A stretch of DNA of 25,109 nt. Origin: Bin80 sp964503085. GTDB lineage: Bacteria; Bacteroidota; Rhodothermia; Rhodothermales; Bin80. The position numbers were made by a program, and so were the translations under genes. The notes below the pieces were generated by a model. It saw nothing but the letters and a program-made list of their open reading frames with translations. It was not told where the DNA came from and ran no database searches. Position 1 is the stretch's first letter. The number at the start of each line of letters is the position of its first letter. Shown here in pieces: positions 16,070-24,093 of the stretch. The stretch lies in the NCBI GenBank assembly GCA_964503085.1, contig CAZCYQ010000047.1, positions 1 through 25,109 of the forward strand, given 5' to 3'.

Positions 16070-17557
16070 ATGAATATAGTTCCCAATATTATTCATCGTA
16101 TGGTTCTGCGCCAGCTACCCGGTCCATTGCTGGGCTGGTTGGGAATACTGCTTTTTTTGCTGTTAATGCAGTTTCTCATCAAGTTTCTGCCGGAATTGAC
16201 GGGGCGTGACTTGCCATTTGGAGTCGTACTGGAACTCATCGCTTACAACCTGGCCTACATGGTGGTCTTGTCTGTACCGATGGCGGCACTATTGACCTCC
16301 CTGATGGTCTTCGGCTCGTTGGCCGAATCGCGCACATGGGTGGTTATCCGTAATTGTGGTATCACACTGTGGGGACTGACCTGGCCAGTATTTGCTGCCG
16401 CCATCCTCCTCACCTGGGGAATGGTATACTTTAACAATGTGTTGCTGCCGGAGTCAAACTTCAGAGCACGCAACATGTGGGAGATGATACGCACTGCCCG
16501 ACCAGGGTTTAGCTTAGAGCCTGGTGTGTTTTACCAAGAGATTGACGATTACAGCATTCTGGTTGGCGAGCGGAACGGCAACCTCCTTCGAGACATACTT
16601 GTCTACGACTACACGCAAGGGGGCGTAAATGGCGCAACCATCCGGGCCAACAGGGGGGAGTTGGTTCCACTTGGGAACGCGGTCATCCTCATTCTGAATG
16701 ATGGCGAAATGCACCGGCTCACTCGCCGATCCGATGCGCAGGGGACTGAACGATATGAAAAACTCGCCTTTGAGCGCCTTCAACTGCGCCTGGATCTCAG
16801 TGAGCTTGGGTTTCAGGTGCGCGATCCGTCTACCGGATATCGGTCAGATCGCTCGACCCCAATGGACCGCATGCTCAGCATCGTGGATTCTCTCGAGATC
16901 CGACTGTCAGAACAGGAAGCTGAATTACGCAGCAGTATGCCAGTGCCGCCCCTTGAACAGGAACCTGACGTTCCGTCTAAGGATGTTCCTCCCAGGAGCT
17001 CCCTAGACTGGCTTCGCAGTGAATCATTCTCCACTTCAACTTCCGGCGCCAACCCAGCAGAGGCAACAACAATGGCGCCCCGCGCCATCCTGGATGGTTT
17101 GACCGAAGATCAAATAAAGCGTACCTACCAGCGCGCACGCGATTACGGCCGGGATGCCCGCAGCTCTATTGGCGGTAAAGGCAGGAACCTTGAGCGTACA
17201 GCATCGGCCATCAACCGCTATAAGGTCGAAATTCATAAGAAGTATTCGATTTCCGTCGCATGCTTCATCTTCGTCCTTATTGGCATACCACTTGGATTGA
17301 GTATCCGCCGGGGTGGTCTTGGAACGGCCGGAATGGTAGCAGTTGGCATTTTTCTCTTTTATTGGGTCACACTGGTTCAGGGAGAAAAACTGGCAGACCG
17401 GGGGCTGCTCAGCCCCTGGATAGGCATGTGGTGTGCAAACATCATCATTGGCATAGTCGGGATTTGGCTCTTCGTAAGGGTTTCGCTTGACATGCGTGCC
17501 CGACCACGCTATGTCAGTAAATTCTTGTCAAGATATGTCACTGCAAAAACGGAGTAG
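16070..17557 (+). CDS. LptF/LptG-family LPS export permease
   Basis: This 495-aa permease of the lipopolysaccharide transport ABC system (YjgP/YjgQ family) would work with LptB and LptC to extract LPS from the inner membrane. It has three N-terminal helices (about 18-40, 55-85, 100-125), a periplasmic beta-jellyroll region (about 130-260), and three C-terminal helices (about 392-412, 418-435, 442-468). KYSISVACFIFVLIGIPLG is a typical family segment after the periplasmic part. Residues about 265-380 form a hydrophilic Ser/Pro/Glu-rich insertion, longer than in the 360-aa E. coli proteins but usual in Bacteroidota. LptF and LptG cannot be told apart from sequence alone here. The gene appears to stand alone with its own promoter. 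Confidence 0.9.
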   Translation: MNIVPNIIHRMVLRQLPGPLLGWLGILLFLLLMQFLIKFLPELTGRDLPFGVVLELIAYNLAYMVVLSVPMAALLTSLMVFGSLAESRTWVVIRNCGITLWGLTWPVFAAAILLTWGMVYFNNVLLPESNFRARNMWEMIRTARPGFSLEPGVFYQEIDDYSILVGERNGNLLRDILVYDYTQGGVNGATIRANRGELVPLGNAVILILNDGEMHRLTRRSDAQGTERYEKLAFERLQLRLDLSELGFQVRDPSTGYRSDRSTPMDRMLSIVDSLEIRLSEQEAELRSSMPVPPLEQEPDVPSKDVPPRSSLDWLRSESFSTSTSGANPAEATTMAPRAILDGLTEDQIKRTYQRARDYGRDARSSIGGKGRNLERTASAINRYKVEIHKKYSISVACFIFVLIGIPLGLSIRRGGLGTAGMVAVGIFLFYWVTLVQGEKLADRGLLSPWIGMWCANIIIGIVGIWLFVRVSLDMRARPRYVSKFLSRYVTAKTE

Positions 17558-17718
17558 ATCGCTGGGATTCATTGTTAGAACTGGCGATGTATGCTTGATG
17601 GACTTCCAAGCCGACAACGCCTGCCGTAACTTCGTCTGAAGTATCGATTTACGAGGGAGTACCATTGATCATAGACGCGGATAATCGGTTGAAGCATGTT
17701 TGTCTGATCTATTACGGA

Positions 17719-17730
17719 GAGGAGCTCCTC
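17719..17730. promoter_or_regulatory. 12-bp perfect palindrome upstream of rsmI
   Basis: GAGGAGCTCCTC lies 32 bp before the rsmI start and is nested inside a wider dyad, ATGTTTG at 17696-17702 with CAAACAT at 17736-17742. It could be an operator or an RNA structure in the rsmI leader. No T-tract follows, so it is not a typical terminator for the LptF/LptG gene. Confidence 0.3.
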
Positions 17731-17762
17731 CCATGCAAACATAGGAACCATCCAACCCGTTG

Positions 17763-18437
17763 ATGCTCTACTTGGTACCCACTCCCATCGGCAATTTGGC
17801 TGACGTTACATTCCGCGCGATTGAGGTACTGGGGAAAGTCGACCTTGTGGCTTGTGAGGATACCAGACGTTCCTCTATCCTTCTCACGCATTACGGTATT
17901 AACACGCCAACGATCAGCTACCATGATCATAACGAGCGCCAACGCGCACCACAGTTGATAGAGCGCATGAAGGCCGGAGAACAGATAGCTCTGCTCAGTG
18001 ATGCGGGTTCACCGGGACTGAGTGATCCCGGTTTTTTTCTCGTCCGCCTATGCTGGCAGAACAACATCCCTGTGCAGGCGCTGCCCGGCCCTACTGCACT
18101 GATTCCTGCACTCACCGCCAGCGGACTGCCTTCTGAATGTTTTGTGTTTGAGGGATTTCTGCCCCATAAAAAAGGCCGCAATAAGCGCTTGGAAGCAATT
18201 CGTGCAGAGACACGCACAATTGTACTCTACGAGAGTCCACACCGGCTCATCCGAACACTGAATGATCTGGCAAATACTCTGGGACCCGAACGCACCGGGG
18301 CAGTTGCCCGGGAGTTAACCAAAAAATTTGAAGAAATCCATCGGACGAGTCTGCAAAAACTACTTGAATATTTTCGTAGCAAGACTACAATCAAAGGGGA
18401 ATTCGTGATTATCATTGCACCTCCTGCCTTTAACTGA
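17763..18437 (+). CDS. rsmI: 16S rRNA (cytidine(1402)-2'-O)-methyltransferase RsmI
   Basis: This 224-aa SAM-dependent tetrapyrrole-methylase-fold enzyme 2'-O-methylates C1402 in the decoding centre of 16S rRNA. Diagnostic motifs are LYLVPTPIGNLADVTFRA at the N-terminus, ACEDTRRSS, LLSDAGSPGLSDPG, PGPTALIPALTASGLP and ESPHRL. Length is slightly shorter than E. coli RsmI (286 aa), lacking part of the C-terminal extension. The ATG at 17763 is preferred over the adjoining TTG. It is followed 7 nt later by the MBL hydrolase gene, so the two are likely co-transcribed. The coding sequence contains a hairpin plus T-tract resembling an intrinsic terminator (18011-18038). Confidence 0.94.
   Translation: MLYLVPTPIGNLADVTFRAIEVLGKVDLVACEDTRRSSILLTHYGINTPTISYHDHNERQRAPQLIERMKAGEQIALLSDAGSPGLSDPGFFLVRLCWQNNIPVQALPGPTALIPALTASGLPSECFVFEGFLPHKKGRNKRLEAIRAETRTIVLYESPHRLIRTLNDLANTLGPERTGAVARELTKKFEEIHRTSLQKLLEYFRSKTTIKGEFVIIIAPPAFN
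18011..18038 (+). terminator. Intrinsic-terminator-like hairpin inside rsmI
   Basis: ACCGGGA (18011-18017) pairs with TCCCGGT (18026-18032) over an 8-base loop, directly followed by a run of T to 18038. The structure is as good as a standard Rho-independent terminator but lies in the rsmI coding region, where it encodes the conserved GLSDPGFF motif. It may cause partial termination or simply reflect codon choice; active translation would normally mask it. Confidence 0.4.
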
Positions 18438-18444
18438 ACCGTAC

Positions 18445-19086
18445 ATGTCTACTACTTACGTCGCAACATTCACATTTAGTGACTTTGCCACGAACTGCTA
18501 TGTCTGCCATAGTGACGGAGAAGCTGTCATTGTGGATGCCAGCTGCTCGACCGACAAAGAAACCTCGGAAATTGTCAACTATGTCAACGCAAACAATCTT
18601 AGCGTGCGACATCTGTTACTCACGCATGCACACATTGACCATATCCTGGGGTGCAACACTTTGGCGAAGCAGTTCGGACTTGCATGGCAAGCCCACCGAG
18701 ATACGTCCATCTGGCTTACCGGAGCACCAGCTCAAGCATTACTGTACGGCATACGAATGATGCAACCCCCCAAAGTCGGTAACTGGCTAGATGAAGGGGA
18801 TATCGTACAATTTGGGAGCGCTCAATGGCGGATCCTGCACACTCCCGGGCACGCGCCTGGCTCCATCTGTTTTGTGGATGAGGCCAACGATTTTGTCATC
18901 GCCGGCGATGTATTGTTTAATCAATCCATTGGACGAACAGACTTGCCAGGCGGAAATATGGGAACCCTTATGGCATCCATTTTCCAGAAACTGCTCACGC
19001 TGCCAAACAACACGCTCGTCTATTCCGGTCATGGCCCACCTACGACAATCGGTGCTGAGCGCAGGGACAATCCGTTTCTGGTGTAG
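18445..19086 (+). CDS. MBL-fold metallo-hydrolase (glyoxalase II-like)
   Basis: This 213-aa cytoplasmic metallo-beta-lactamase-fold hydrolase is counted from the ATG at 18445 (MSTTYVATF). A longer version starting inside rsmI is less likely. Zinc ligands are visible in THAHIDHILG (HxHxDH), HTPGHAPGS, the bridging Asp in AGDVLF and the final His in SGHGPPT. The pattern matches the small hydroxyacylglutathione-hydrolase-like group that is widespread in Bacteroidota and Firmicutes; the true thioester substrate is unknown. It starts 7 nt after rsmI and ends 4 bp from the convergent kinase-like gene. Confidence 0.9.
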   Translation: MSTTYVATFTFSDFATNCYVCHSDGEAVIVDASCSTDKETSEIVNYVNANNLSVRHLLLTHAHIDHILGCNTLAKQFGLAWQAHRDTSIWLTGAPAQALLYGIRMMQPPKVGNWLDEGDIVQFGSAQWRILHTPGHAPGSICFVDEANDFVIAGDVLFNQSIGRTDLPGGNMGTLMASIFQKLLTLPNNTLVYSGHGPPTTIGAERRDNPFLV

Positions 19087-19090
19087 TGGC

Positions 19091-20206
19091 CTACAGTAGG
19101 TTCTCCTCGAGTGCGTCATCAATCATGACCCTCACCTCCTGATCTGTCGGCCGGCTGTCCAATCCCATAATGGAGTTATATACGAGTTCTCCCATGTGCT
19201 CGCATTTGGCATATCGGTCATCTCCATGGAACTCACACAGGCTTTCTGCCAATTGGCGAACATGGTCTGAATTGGCAATTTTATCTTTCCGCATCACTTC
19301 AAGGAGCGCATGCACACGCCCATCACTGACACTGACACGATGGGCCATCAATGCCCGTTCCTCTCTGCGATACTGCGCCACCACCGTCGGGGCCAGTACT
19401 TCCTGGACCGCTTTCATCAAGGGTGCATTGGCCTTGTAGGCCTGTGGGCGATAGACTTCAATATTCCGGTGGTGGCTCTGCTGATCAAAATCAATAGCTC
19501 GGAACCGATAATGATGCTTCTCAAAATCCCGCGTAATATTAACCACAAAATTACCCGTATGCATATCGCCGAGCAGCTGTATCAAACAACGCGTATCGAA
19601 TTTGACAAACTGCTTGGCCAACCGCACGAGATCGAAGCGGCTCTCTGGCATGTCGTTCGCAAGGAATACATCCCCTGGTACCCCCACGATATGCTCTTCT
19701 ATAGTGGTGGCGCCCCGAACAAAGTAGTGGATTCGGCTAGGTGAGAGCAGGTGCTCCAGTTCCAGGCCGTAAATGCGGTTCGCATCGGTTTTCTTAACGT
19801 AATAGTAGTCGCAGTTCTCGTTGAGAGCGTTAACCATCCTCACCCTGTATGGCATTGTGTTCCCGTACACGCACAGATCCACCCGATCTACGTACAGATG
19901 CTGTACGATTGACAGATCCCCGTGGGCTTTCAAATCGGCATAGGTTAATACGAGGTCATCATTGATTTCCCGTTGCTCACTGGGAGGATAAAACACGCTC
20001 ATCCATAGCGTATCCTTGCCATCCTCACCGTATAACGGCACTCCTTCAACATATCGGCTGAGATCCTGGTAACGAACCCCCCTTGTCTGAAGCCTGCCAT
20101 AACGCTTCAGATACCCTCCGAGATCTTTGTTGACCGGGTAAAATGCCTTCTTTCGGCTTACCAGATGCCGATCAAGTTGCGCCACGTTTGAACCAGTGTT
20201 CTCCAT
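19091..20206 (-). CDS. Kinase-fold-like protein of unknown substrate
   Basis: This 371-aa soluble protein carries a phosphotransferase-like core in its second half. GDMHTGNF (213-220) fits the catalytic loop Asp-x4-Asn of aminoglycoside phosphotransferase-like kinases (HGDlHpgN). AIDFDQQS (237-244) fits the metal-binding IDFD. An upstream YYVKKTDANR (135-144) could supply the ATP lysine, with EHIVGV near the hinge. The N-terminal 110 residues match nothing I know. Alternatives are a pseudokinase or a HipA-like protein. It is convergent with the MBL gene (4-bp gap), and a short open frame ends 4 nt upstream of its ATG, suggesting it may be the second gene of a transcript. Confidence 0.75.
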   Translation of the reverse strand: MENTGSNVAQLDRHLVSRKKAFYPVNKDLGGYLKRYGRLQTRGVRYQDLSRYVEGVPLYGEDGKDTLWMSVFYPPSEQREINDDLVLTYADLKAHGDLSIVQHLYVDRVDLCVYGNTMPYRVRMVNALNENCDYYYVKKTDANRIYGLELEHLLSPSRIHYFVRGATTIEEHIVGVPGDVFLANDMPESRFDLVRLAKQFVKFDTRCLIQLLGDMHTGNFVVNITRDFEKHHYRFRAIDFDQQSHHRNIEVYRPQAYKANAPLMKAVQEVLAPTVVAQYRREERALMAHRVSVSDGRVHALLEVMRKDKIANSDHVRQLAESLCEFHGDDRYAKCEHMGELVYNSIMGLDSRPTDQEVRVMIDDALEENLL

Positions 20207-20210
20207 GAAA

Positions 20211-20303
20211 TCAGAGCTTTGTTTCCGGTAGGAACTCGGTCAGCCCATCCAGCATCCCCTGTAGATCGTAAAGGATGAAATGTTGAGTATCCTTTAGTGT
20301 CAT
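20211..20303 (-). CDS. Possible small ORF or gene tail upstream of the kinase-like gene
   Basis: A 30-codon frame (begins MTLKDTQHF, ends FLPETKL) stops 4 nt before the ATG of the kinase-like gene, which would allow coupled translation. It reads like real protein, and the open frame continues upstream about 12 more codons (NFFVTLNL) to a TAA. There is no clear ribosome binding site, so it may be the surviving end of a degraded gene. The remaining intergenic sequence to 20495 shows nothing else convincing. Confidence 0.3.
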   Translation of the reverse strand: MTLKDTQHFILYDLQGMLDGLTEFLPETKL

Positions 20304-20495
20304 GAGGTTAAGAGTTACGAAGAAGTTAAAGCTAAGAATTTAGATTTTGCCAGACCTCTCCGATCTTCTCCCAACGCAAGACATAACTGTACCTTTGTTT
20401 TCATCATGTTACGAGGATAACTCCCCGGGACAAACCAACAGTCCCCTGCGCCTTGCGCACTCGGGCAGAGCACAGCGAGAAAGGCGCATAGAGTG

Positions 20496-21323
20496 CTATC
20501 TTTTGTAGCCAGTCAATTTACTGGACATACGAACCAATTGAAAACCCTTGAAATTATCTCTTGATTGGTCACACTCTCGAGATTGTTTTTGTCTGTCATC
20601 TATTTTGATTGCGGTCGTGACGGGGGCAAACCTCCTTTCGTATCCCTCGTCCAGAATTGAACAATTGAAGTAATCGACTCCCAGCCTTCGGTCTTCGCCG
20701 TGAGAACTGTGGATATGGCCGAAGAATACTGCCTTCAGCGCCGGTAGATTCTGACATCGGAAATACAAATCTTTGCTGCCAAGGTAGTCAGTGGGACGAA
20801 CGTTCTGTGATAAGACAGGGCCGACCGTATCCATAATTGAATATGGAGGGCCATGGCTCACGAGCACGTCAATCGTGGCGGGAATGTTGTCTGTGTACAT
20901 GGACATGTCATAACCCTGAAAAAACCATCTCCCAAACGGAGGGGTATGAGGCAAGCCCCAAAACCTTATTCGGGTTCCTTTGCTGGCTATGATGGTTGCT
21001 CCACTGTTCATTAAAAGGTGGCCTCCTGCCCTAACTATTTCCGACTGGCAGTCCTCTGGCATGAATTCACAAATCTGGTCATGATTGCCCGGAACTACCA
21101 TGATTGCCCTGAACTGGTCCCTAACGACAGCCAGTTCACGCAAAAACTTTCGCCATGACCGCCTGTGGCTGTCATAGATCACGGACTTGGTTCGGCGATC
21201 TGTTCTGCCAGCAGTGAAATCTCCACAATGAATGAGAATGTCACTTTCGTAATCCCTTAGCAGGTCTGGCAAAGCGACTTGTCCGTGCGTGTCGCTGATT
21301 GCAGTAATGGTAAGTTCAGCCAT
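20496..21323 (-). CDS. Calcineurin-like metallophosphoesterase (MPPED-type)
   Basis: This 275-aa protein has the full set of metallophosphoesterase motifs: SDTHG (D-x-H, residues 10-14), HCGDF, GNHDQ, SHGPP and GHIHSSHG. The FWGLPHTPPFGRW and HGPPYSIMD segments are typical of the MPPED1/MPPED2 (class III cyclic nucleotide phosphodiesterase-like) group. Two metal ions in the active site are expected; the substrate is unknown. The C-terminal 35 residues are Arg/Lys/Asp-rich and outside the fold. The start is ATG. It stands alone, beside a region of decayed genes. Confidence 0.9.
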   Translation of the reverse strand: MAELTITAISDTHGQVALPDLLRDYESDILIHCGDFTAGRTDRRTKSVIYDSHRRSWRKFLRELAVVRDQFRAIMVVPGNHDQICEFMPEDCQSEIVRAGGHLLMNSGATIIASKGTRIRFWGLPHTPPFGRWFFQGYDMSMYTDNIPATIDVLVSHGPPYSIMDTVGPVLSQNVRPTDYLGSKDLYFRCQNLPALKAVFFGHIHSSHGEDRRLGVDYFNCSILDEGYERRFAPVTTAIKIDDRQKQSRECDQSRDNFKGFQLVRMSSKLTGYKR

Positions 21324-21939
21324 ACTAGAAGTGATTTGTCTAATGCTTCAAGGCATAAACTTCAAGCCGTACTCCCAGCTGCGCAACTTCCACGGAAGAC
21401 GACGCGAGTTATGTCGGCGTGCACGCAGGTTCTGGCTCTACCAACTTGGCCGCGGACCTGATCAGGCTATTCGGCTTCAGTACCCCGCCCTATGGCTGGT
21501 TATATCTTTTATTTTTGTGGACAAAGACACAAGACGCCGCAGACGAAGAAACTGCGAGTCCGAAGTTTTGAACCTTCTGTAACTTCTCTCGACGGTTTTC
21601 ACTCCTTGGGTCTTCCAATTGAATCGTTCTGCCATAACGTTGGATTGTTCCTGGCAAGTGCATTGCACACCCCATTGAGACAGCATTCAAGCATCTCGGC
21701 CATTTCCACAACCTCCTTAACAACTGCCCCATTACGCCCTACCAAGCCTCCCCACTTGGTCAACATTGTCCGAACGAACCGAATAACGTACGTACTTTAA
21801 GCGATCAACAGGGTATACGGAAACAACGCTACCTCGAACTGTTGCTCATGGAGCAAAATTGTGTTGGATGGTTTCATGAGGTGTGGCCGGGATCCAGCCA
21901 TTTTCACCGGCAGCAGGTGCTTACACATCCAGCTAACTA
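21324..21939. other. Gene-poor region upstream of the metallophosphoesterase
   Basis: No intact gene is assigned. A plus-strand open frame reaching from inside the metallophosphoesterase start to 21582 includes a basic stretch followed by a hydrophobic one (WLVISFIFV) and could be a membrane-protein remnant, but I cannot name it. A small minus-strand frame at 21599-21703 is listed separately. Together with the glycosyltransferase fragment further right, this looks like decayed accessory sequence. Confidence 0.35.
21599..21703 (-). CDS. Candidate 34-aa small protein with strong ribosome binding site
   Basis: A short frame starting MAEMLECCLNGVCNALARN has a perfect AAGGAGG (21712-21718) eight bases before its ATG, better than almost any annotated gene in the window. 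The frame stays open further upstream to an ATG at 21766 (55 aa). It contains three Cys and has no signal peptide. It matches no family I know; it may be a genuine small protein or the start of a gene truncated by decay. Confidence 0.35.
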   Translation of the reverse strand: MAEMLECCLNGVCNALARNNPTLWQNDSIGRPKE

Positions 21940-22140
21940 CTGAAGGAGTCGGTAATCATCGCCACTCATAACGTTAGGGATTTCCTGCGCCAATCCCTCC
22001 GTGACGCCAAACGATCACTGGCCGACATTCCTGCCGAAATAATTGTGATTGACAATAACCCGGAAGATGGACCAGTCGGTAAGTTGCGCTAGGAGTTTCC
22101 AGAAGTCGTGATCGTTTCAGCAAACTCCACGGACGCATAC
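21940..22140 (+). pseudogene. Glycosyltransferase family 2 fragment with in-frame stop
   Basis: The plus-strand frame reads SVIIATHNVRDFLRQSL, then PAEIIVIDNNPEDG and, after a TAG at 22090-22092, EFPEVVIVSAN. This is the start of the GT-A fold of GT2 sugar transferases (beta1, the IDNNSxDGS nucleotide-binding loop and the next strand). The acidic DxD and the rest of the enzyme are missing, and similarity is lost after about 22130. The stop codon and truncation mark it as a pseudogene. No intact relative is in the window. Confidence 0.68.
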
Positions 22141-22220
22141 TCCTTGTCTATCATAGAAACTGCCGAACACCTCGCGAAAGCGATGGTCAGGTATAGTTTC
22201 CGCCAGAGCTTTCTTTTCAG

Positions 22221-22502
22221 CTATTCTGAACCAACGTATCGCTTCAAAAACCATTCCCGCATTGCGCCCCCTATACCCCACCCAAAAGCACCTAGACCAA
22301 TGAGGGCCATCAGAGACGCAAGTAGCGCATTGGGAAATTCCCAGATTCCCAATATGTTAAGGACTAAAGACAATAGCATCAGAAAAAACCCAACGAAACC
22401 TATCAAATAGAATGTCCTGGTCTGAACCTTTATCAAGTTGTATGCAGCCACCGACAATCCAATGGTACACACGAATGCAATTAAAAAAGGTGTAGAACTC
22501 AT
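22221..22502 (-). CDS. Small three-helix membrane protein
   Basis: This 93-aa protein is counted from the ATG at 22502 (MSSTPFLIAF). The open frame extends another 97 codons upstream, but that part is basic, Pro/Arg-rich and unlike protein. Three hydrophobic segments are seen, about 5-20, 28-50 and 56-78, ending WGIGGAMREWFLKRYVGSE. I do not recognise a family. It is divergent from the beta-propeller gene. Its 3' end runs antisense to the tail of the frame continuing from the glycosyltransferase fragment. Confidence 0.5.
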   Translation of the reverse strand: MSSTPFLIAFVCTIGLSVAAYNLIKVQTRTFYLIGFVGFFLMLLSLVLNILGIWEFPNALLASLMALIGLGAFGWGIGGAMREWFLKRYVGSE

Positions 22503-22754
22503 CTGATATCTTCTATATTGTAACTTACCCTGATTGGCCTTGCTTGGGCGAGTGGCGCCTTGAATGGTTGCACGTCTATTGTTCGGAGGCGGCCTATGCA
22601 TAGGACGGGATTGAGCACATCGCCGTTCGTGCGACCAAACGGTCTTGGTATACTTGGTGCGCTTTGTGTCTGACGTCAGATTCCAGTGGCAAGCTAATTC
22701 GATAAACCTATGGCGGCTCAATTGAGCATTGTCCGGCTGCTCCGCGTAGTAGCC

Positions 22755-22827
22755 CAGCATAGATGCTATGCTGACTCTCTGTCTTTTAGCCACAGAGTCA
22801 CTAGAAACCCATGGGTTTTCATTCTAG
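22755..22827. promoter_or_regulatory. Cluster of three inverted repeats before the beta-propeller gene
   Basis: Three dyads lie in 73 bp just upstream of the start at 22830. CAGCATAG/CTATGCTG has perfect 8-bp arms around ATG (22755-22773). GACTCT/AGAGTC flanks a 15-base spacer (22773-22799). A perfect 14-bp palindrome, AAACCCATGGGTTT (22805-22818), is bordered by CTAG at 22801-22804 and 22824-22827. They are candidate operators or leader RNA hairpins controlling the secreted beta-propeller. Confidence 0.45.
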
Positions 22828-22829
22828 CG

Positions 22830-23990
22830 ATGCGACAGCTCTTTTTCTCGCTCGTCGTATCGGCCGGGATGCTGGCACCCGCACAGGCGCAGGAATTGAC
22901 GTTCACGCTAGTCGAGCAATTCGTCATCGGTGATGACGAGGAGGCGTCTGCCGAGTATCTTCTGTCGTTTCCCGAGATGGCCAGGACGGACTCGAAAGGC
23001 AATATATATGTCAAAGATAGAAGGCGTGCAGACATTCGGGTCTTTGATGCAGCTGGTCAGTTCGTTACCACGATCGGGAAAAGGGGTGAAGGTCCCGGAG
23101 AGATGCGGGAGATCATCGGCATGCATGTGGATGATCAGGATCGGCTGATCGTGGCTGATCGGATGAGCGCGCGGTTTACGATCTTCACGGAAATGGGCAA
23201 TGGTATTGAAACAAGCTCGTTCGTAGACGAAAGGACTATCTCGCCTCATCCAATCCTGTCTGTTGAAGGCGCGTATGTGCTCAAGTACGTAAGGCTGCTT
23301 GACGATCCTGAAGAGGATCTTCCCTACATCAATGACGACAATACGCTTCATCTCCACGACGGCAAGCTGAATCGGATTGAGTCCTTTGCGCGATTGGATG
23401 AACTGTTTGACCTTAACCGCCCCTTCCTTAAAGCGTATTCCGACTCGCCTGATGCACTGATCATGGCGACGAACGGAATTGACACTATTATACTAGCCCC
23501 CCACATTTACAGTGGATACGTCTACCGGTACACACGATCGAATGGCTCTTGGGACATGGAGAAGCTAAAAGGGAGTCCTGCGCCCAGAAGAGCCTATATA
23601 CCCTTCAGTGAGCGTGATCTTGAGGCAAATCGGGAACTTCTCGCGTCTTCTATTGCGACTTCAGGCCCGACGGGTGTGTACCGTGCGAAGGTGTTGAATT
23701 GGAGCGTTGGCATCGCAATTCTAAGCACCAGCGAATTTGTGAACTTTACTATGCAGACACCGCTAAGGGGGGAACTTGGAAATAAAGCGGAGCTGTTCGA
23801 TCAGGATGGAGGCCTCCAGGGATATGGCCCACTGCAGTTCGATTCTCTGGAATTGAACAGCAACAGGAGGGTCATGGGTTCCATCAGCATCCTGTGGACA
23901 GATGGGAATGATCGCGTCTATTTGCGAAGGAGAAATGAGCAAGGCTACTATGTGCTCAGCGTTGCGGAGCTTGTAATCCGTCCACGGTGA
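22830..23990 (+). CDS. Secreted six-bladed beta-propeller protein
   Basis: The product is 386 aa from the ATG at 22830, which gives a clean signal peptide (MRQLFFSLVVSAGML, cleavage after AQA). Starts upstream would put a basic, non-signal segment in front. Propeller repeats follow the NHL/6-bladed pattern: DSKGNIYVKDRRRADIRVFD, then GQFVTTIGKRGEGPGEM, then DDQDRLIVADRMSARFTIF. The G-x-GPGE motif is typical of the Bacteroidota BF3164-like propellers often found beside NVEALA-type small proteins. A periplasmic or outer-membrane location is expected. No lipobox Cys is seen, so it is probably not a lipoprotein. It is preceded by a cluster of inverted repeats, and a dyad TCACGT/ACGTGA (23992-24015) lies just after its stop. 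Confidence 0.85.
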   Translation: MRQLFFSLVVSAGMLAPAQAQELTFTLVEQFVIGDDEEASAEYLLSFPEMARTDSKGNIYVKDRRRADIRVFDAAGQFVTTIGKRGEGPGEMREIIGMHVDDQDRLIVADRMSARFTIFTEMGNGIETSSFVDERTISPHPILSVEGAYVLKYVRLLDDPEEDLPYINDDNTLHLHDGKLNRIESFARLDELFDLNRPFLKAYSDSPDALIMATNGIDTIILAPHIYSGYVYRYTRSNGSWDMEKLKGSPAPRRAYIPFSERDLEANRELLASSIATSGPTGVYRAKVLNWSVGIAILSTSEFVNFTMQTPLRGELGNKAELFDQDGGLQGYGPLQFDSLELNSNRRVMGSISILWTDGNDRVYLRRRNEQGYYVLSVAELVIRPR

Positions 23991-24093
23991 TTCACGTCGG
24001 TACCGATGAACGTGAGGTGTCGGCAGCTAACGTCCCGATCGTTCTCAATCTGCTCGTTTCCAGTGCAGATTTTGAAGGTCAAGGATCGAATTG

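Noticed and set aside
22503..22793. N-terminal extension of the small membrane protein (97 more residues)
   Set aside because: The extension is basic and Pro/Arg-rich with no protein-like pattern and would overlap the beta-propeller leader; the ATG at 22502 fits the membrane segments.
22710..22829. Upstream start for the beta-propeller gene, adding 40 residues
   Set aside because: It would bury the signal peptide behind a basic segment and would translate through the inverted-repeat cluster.
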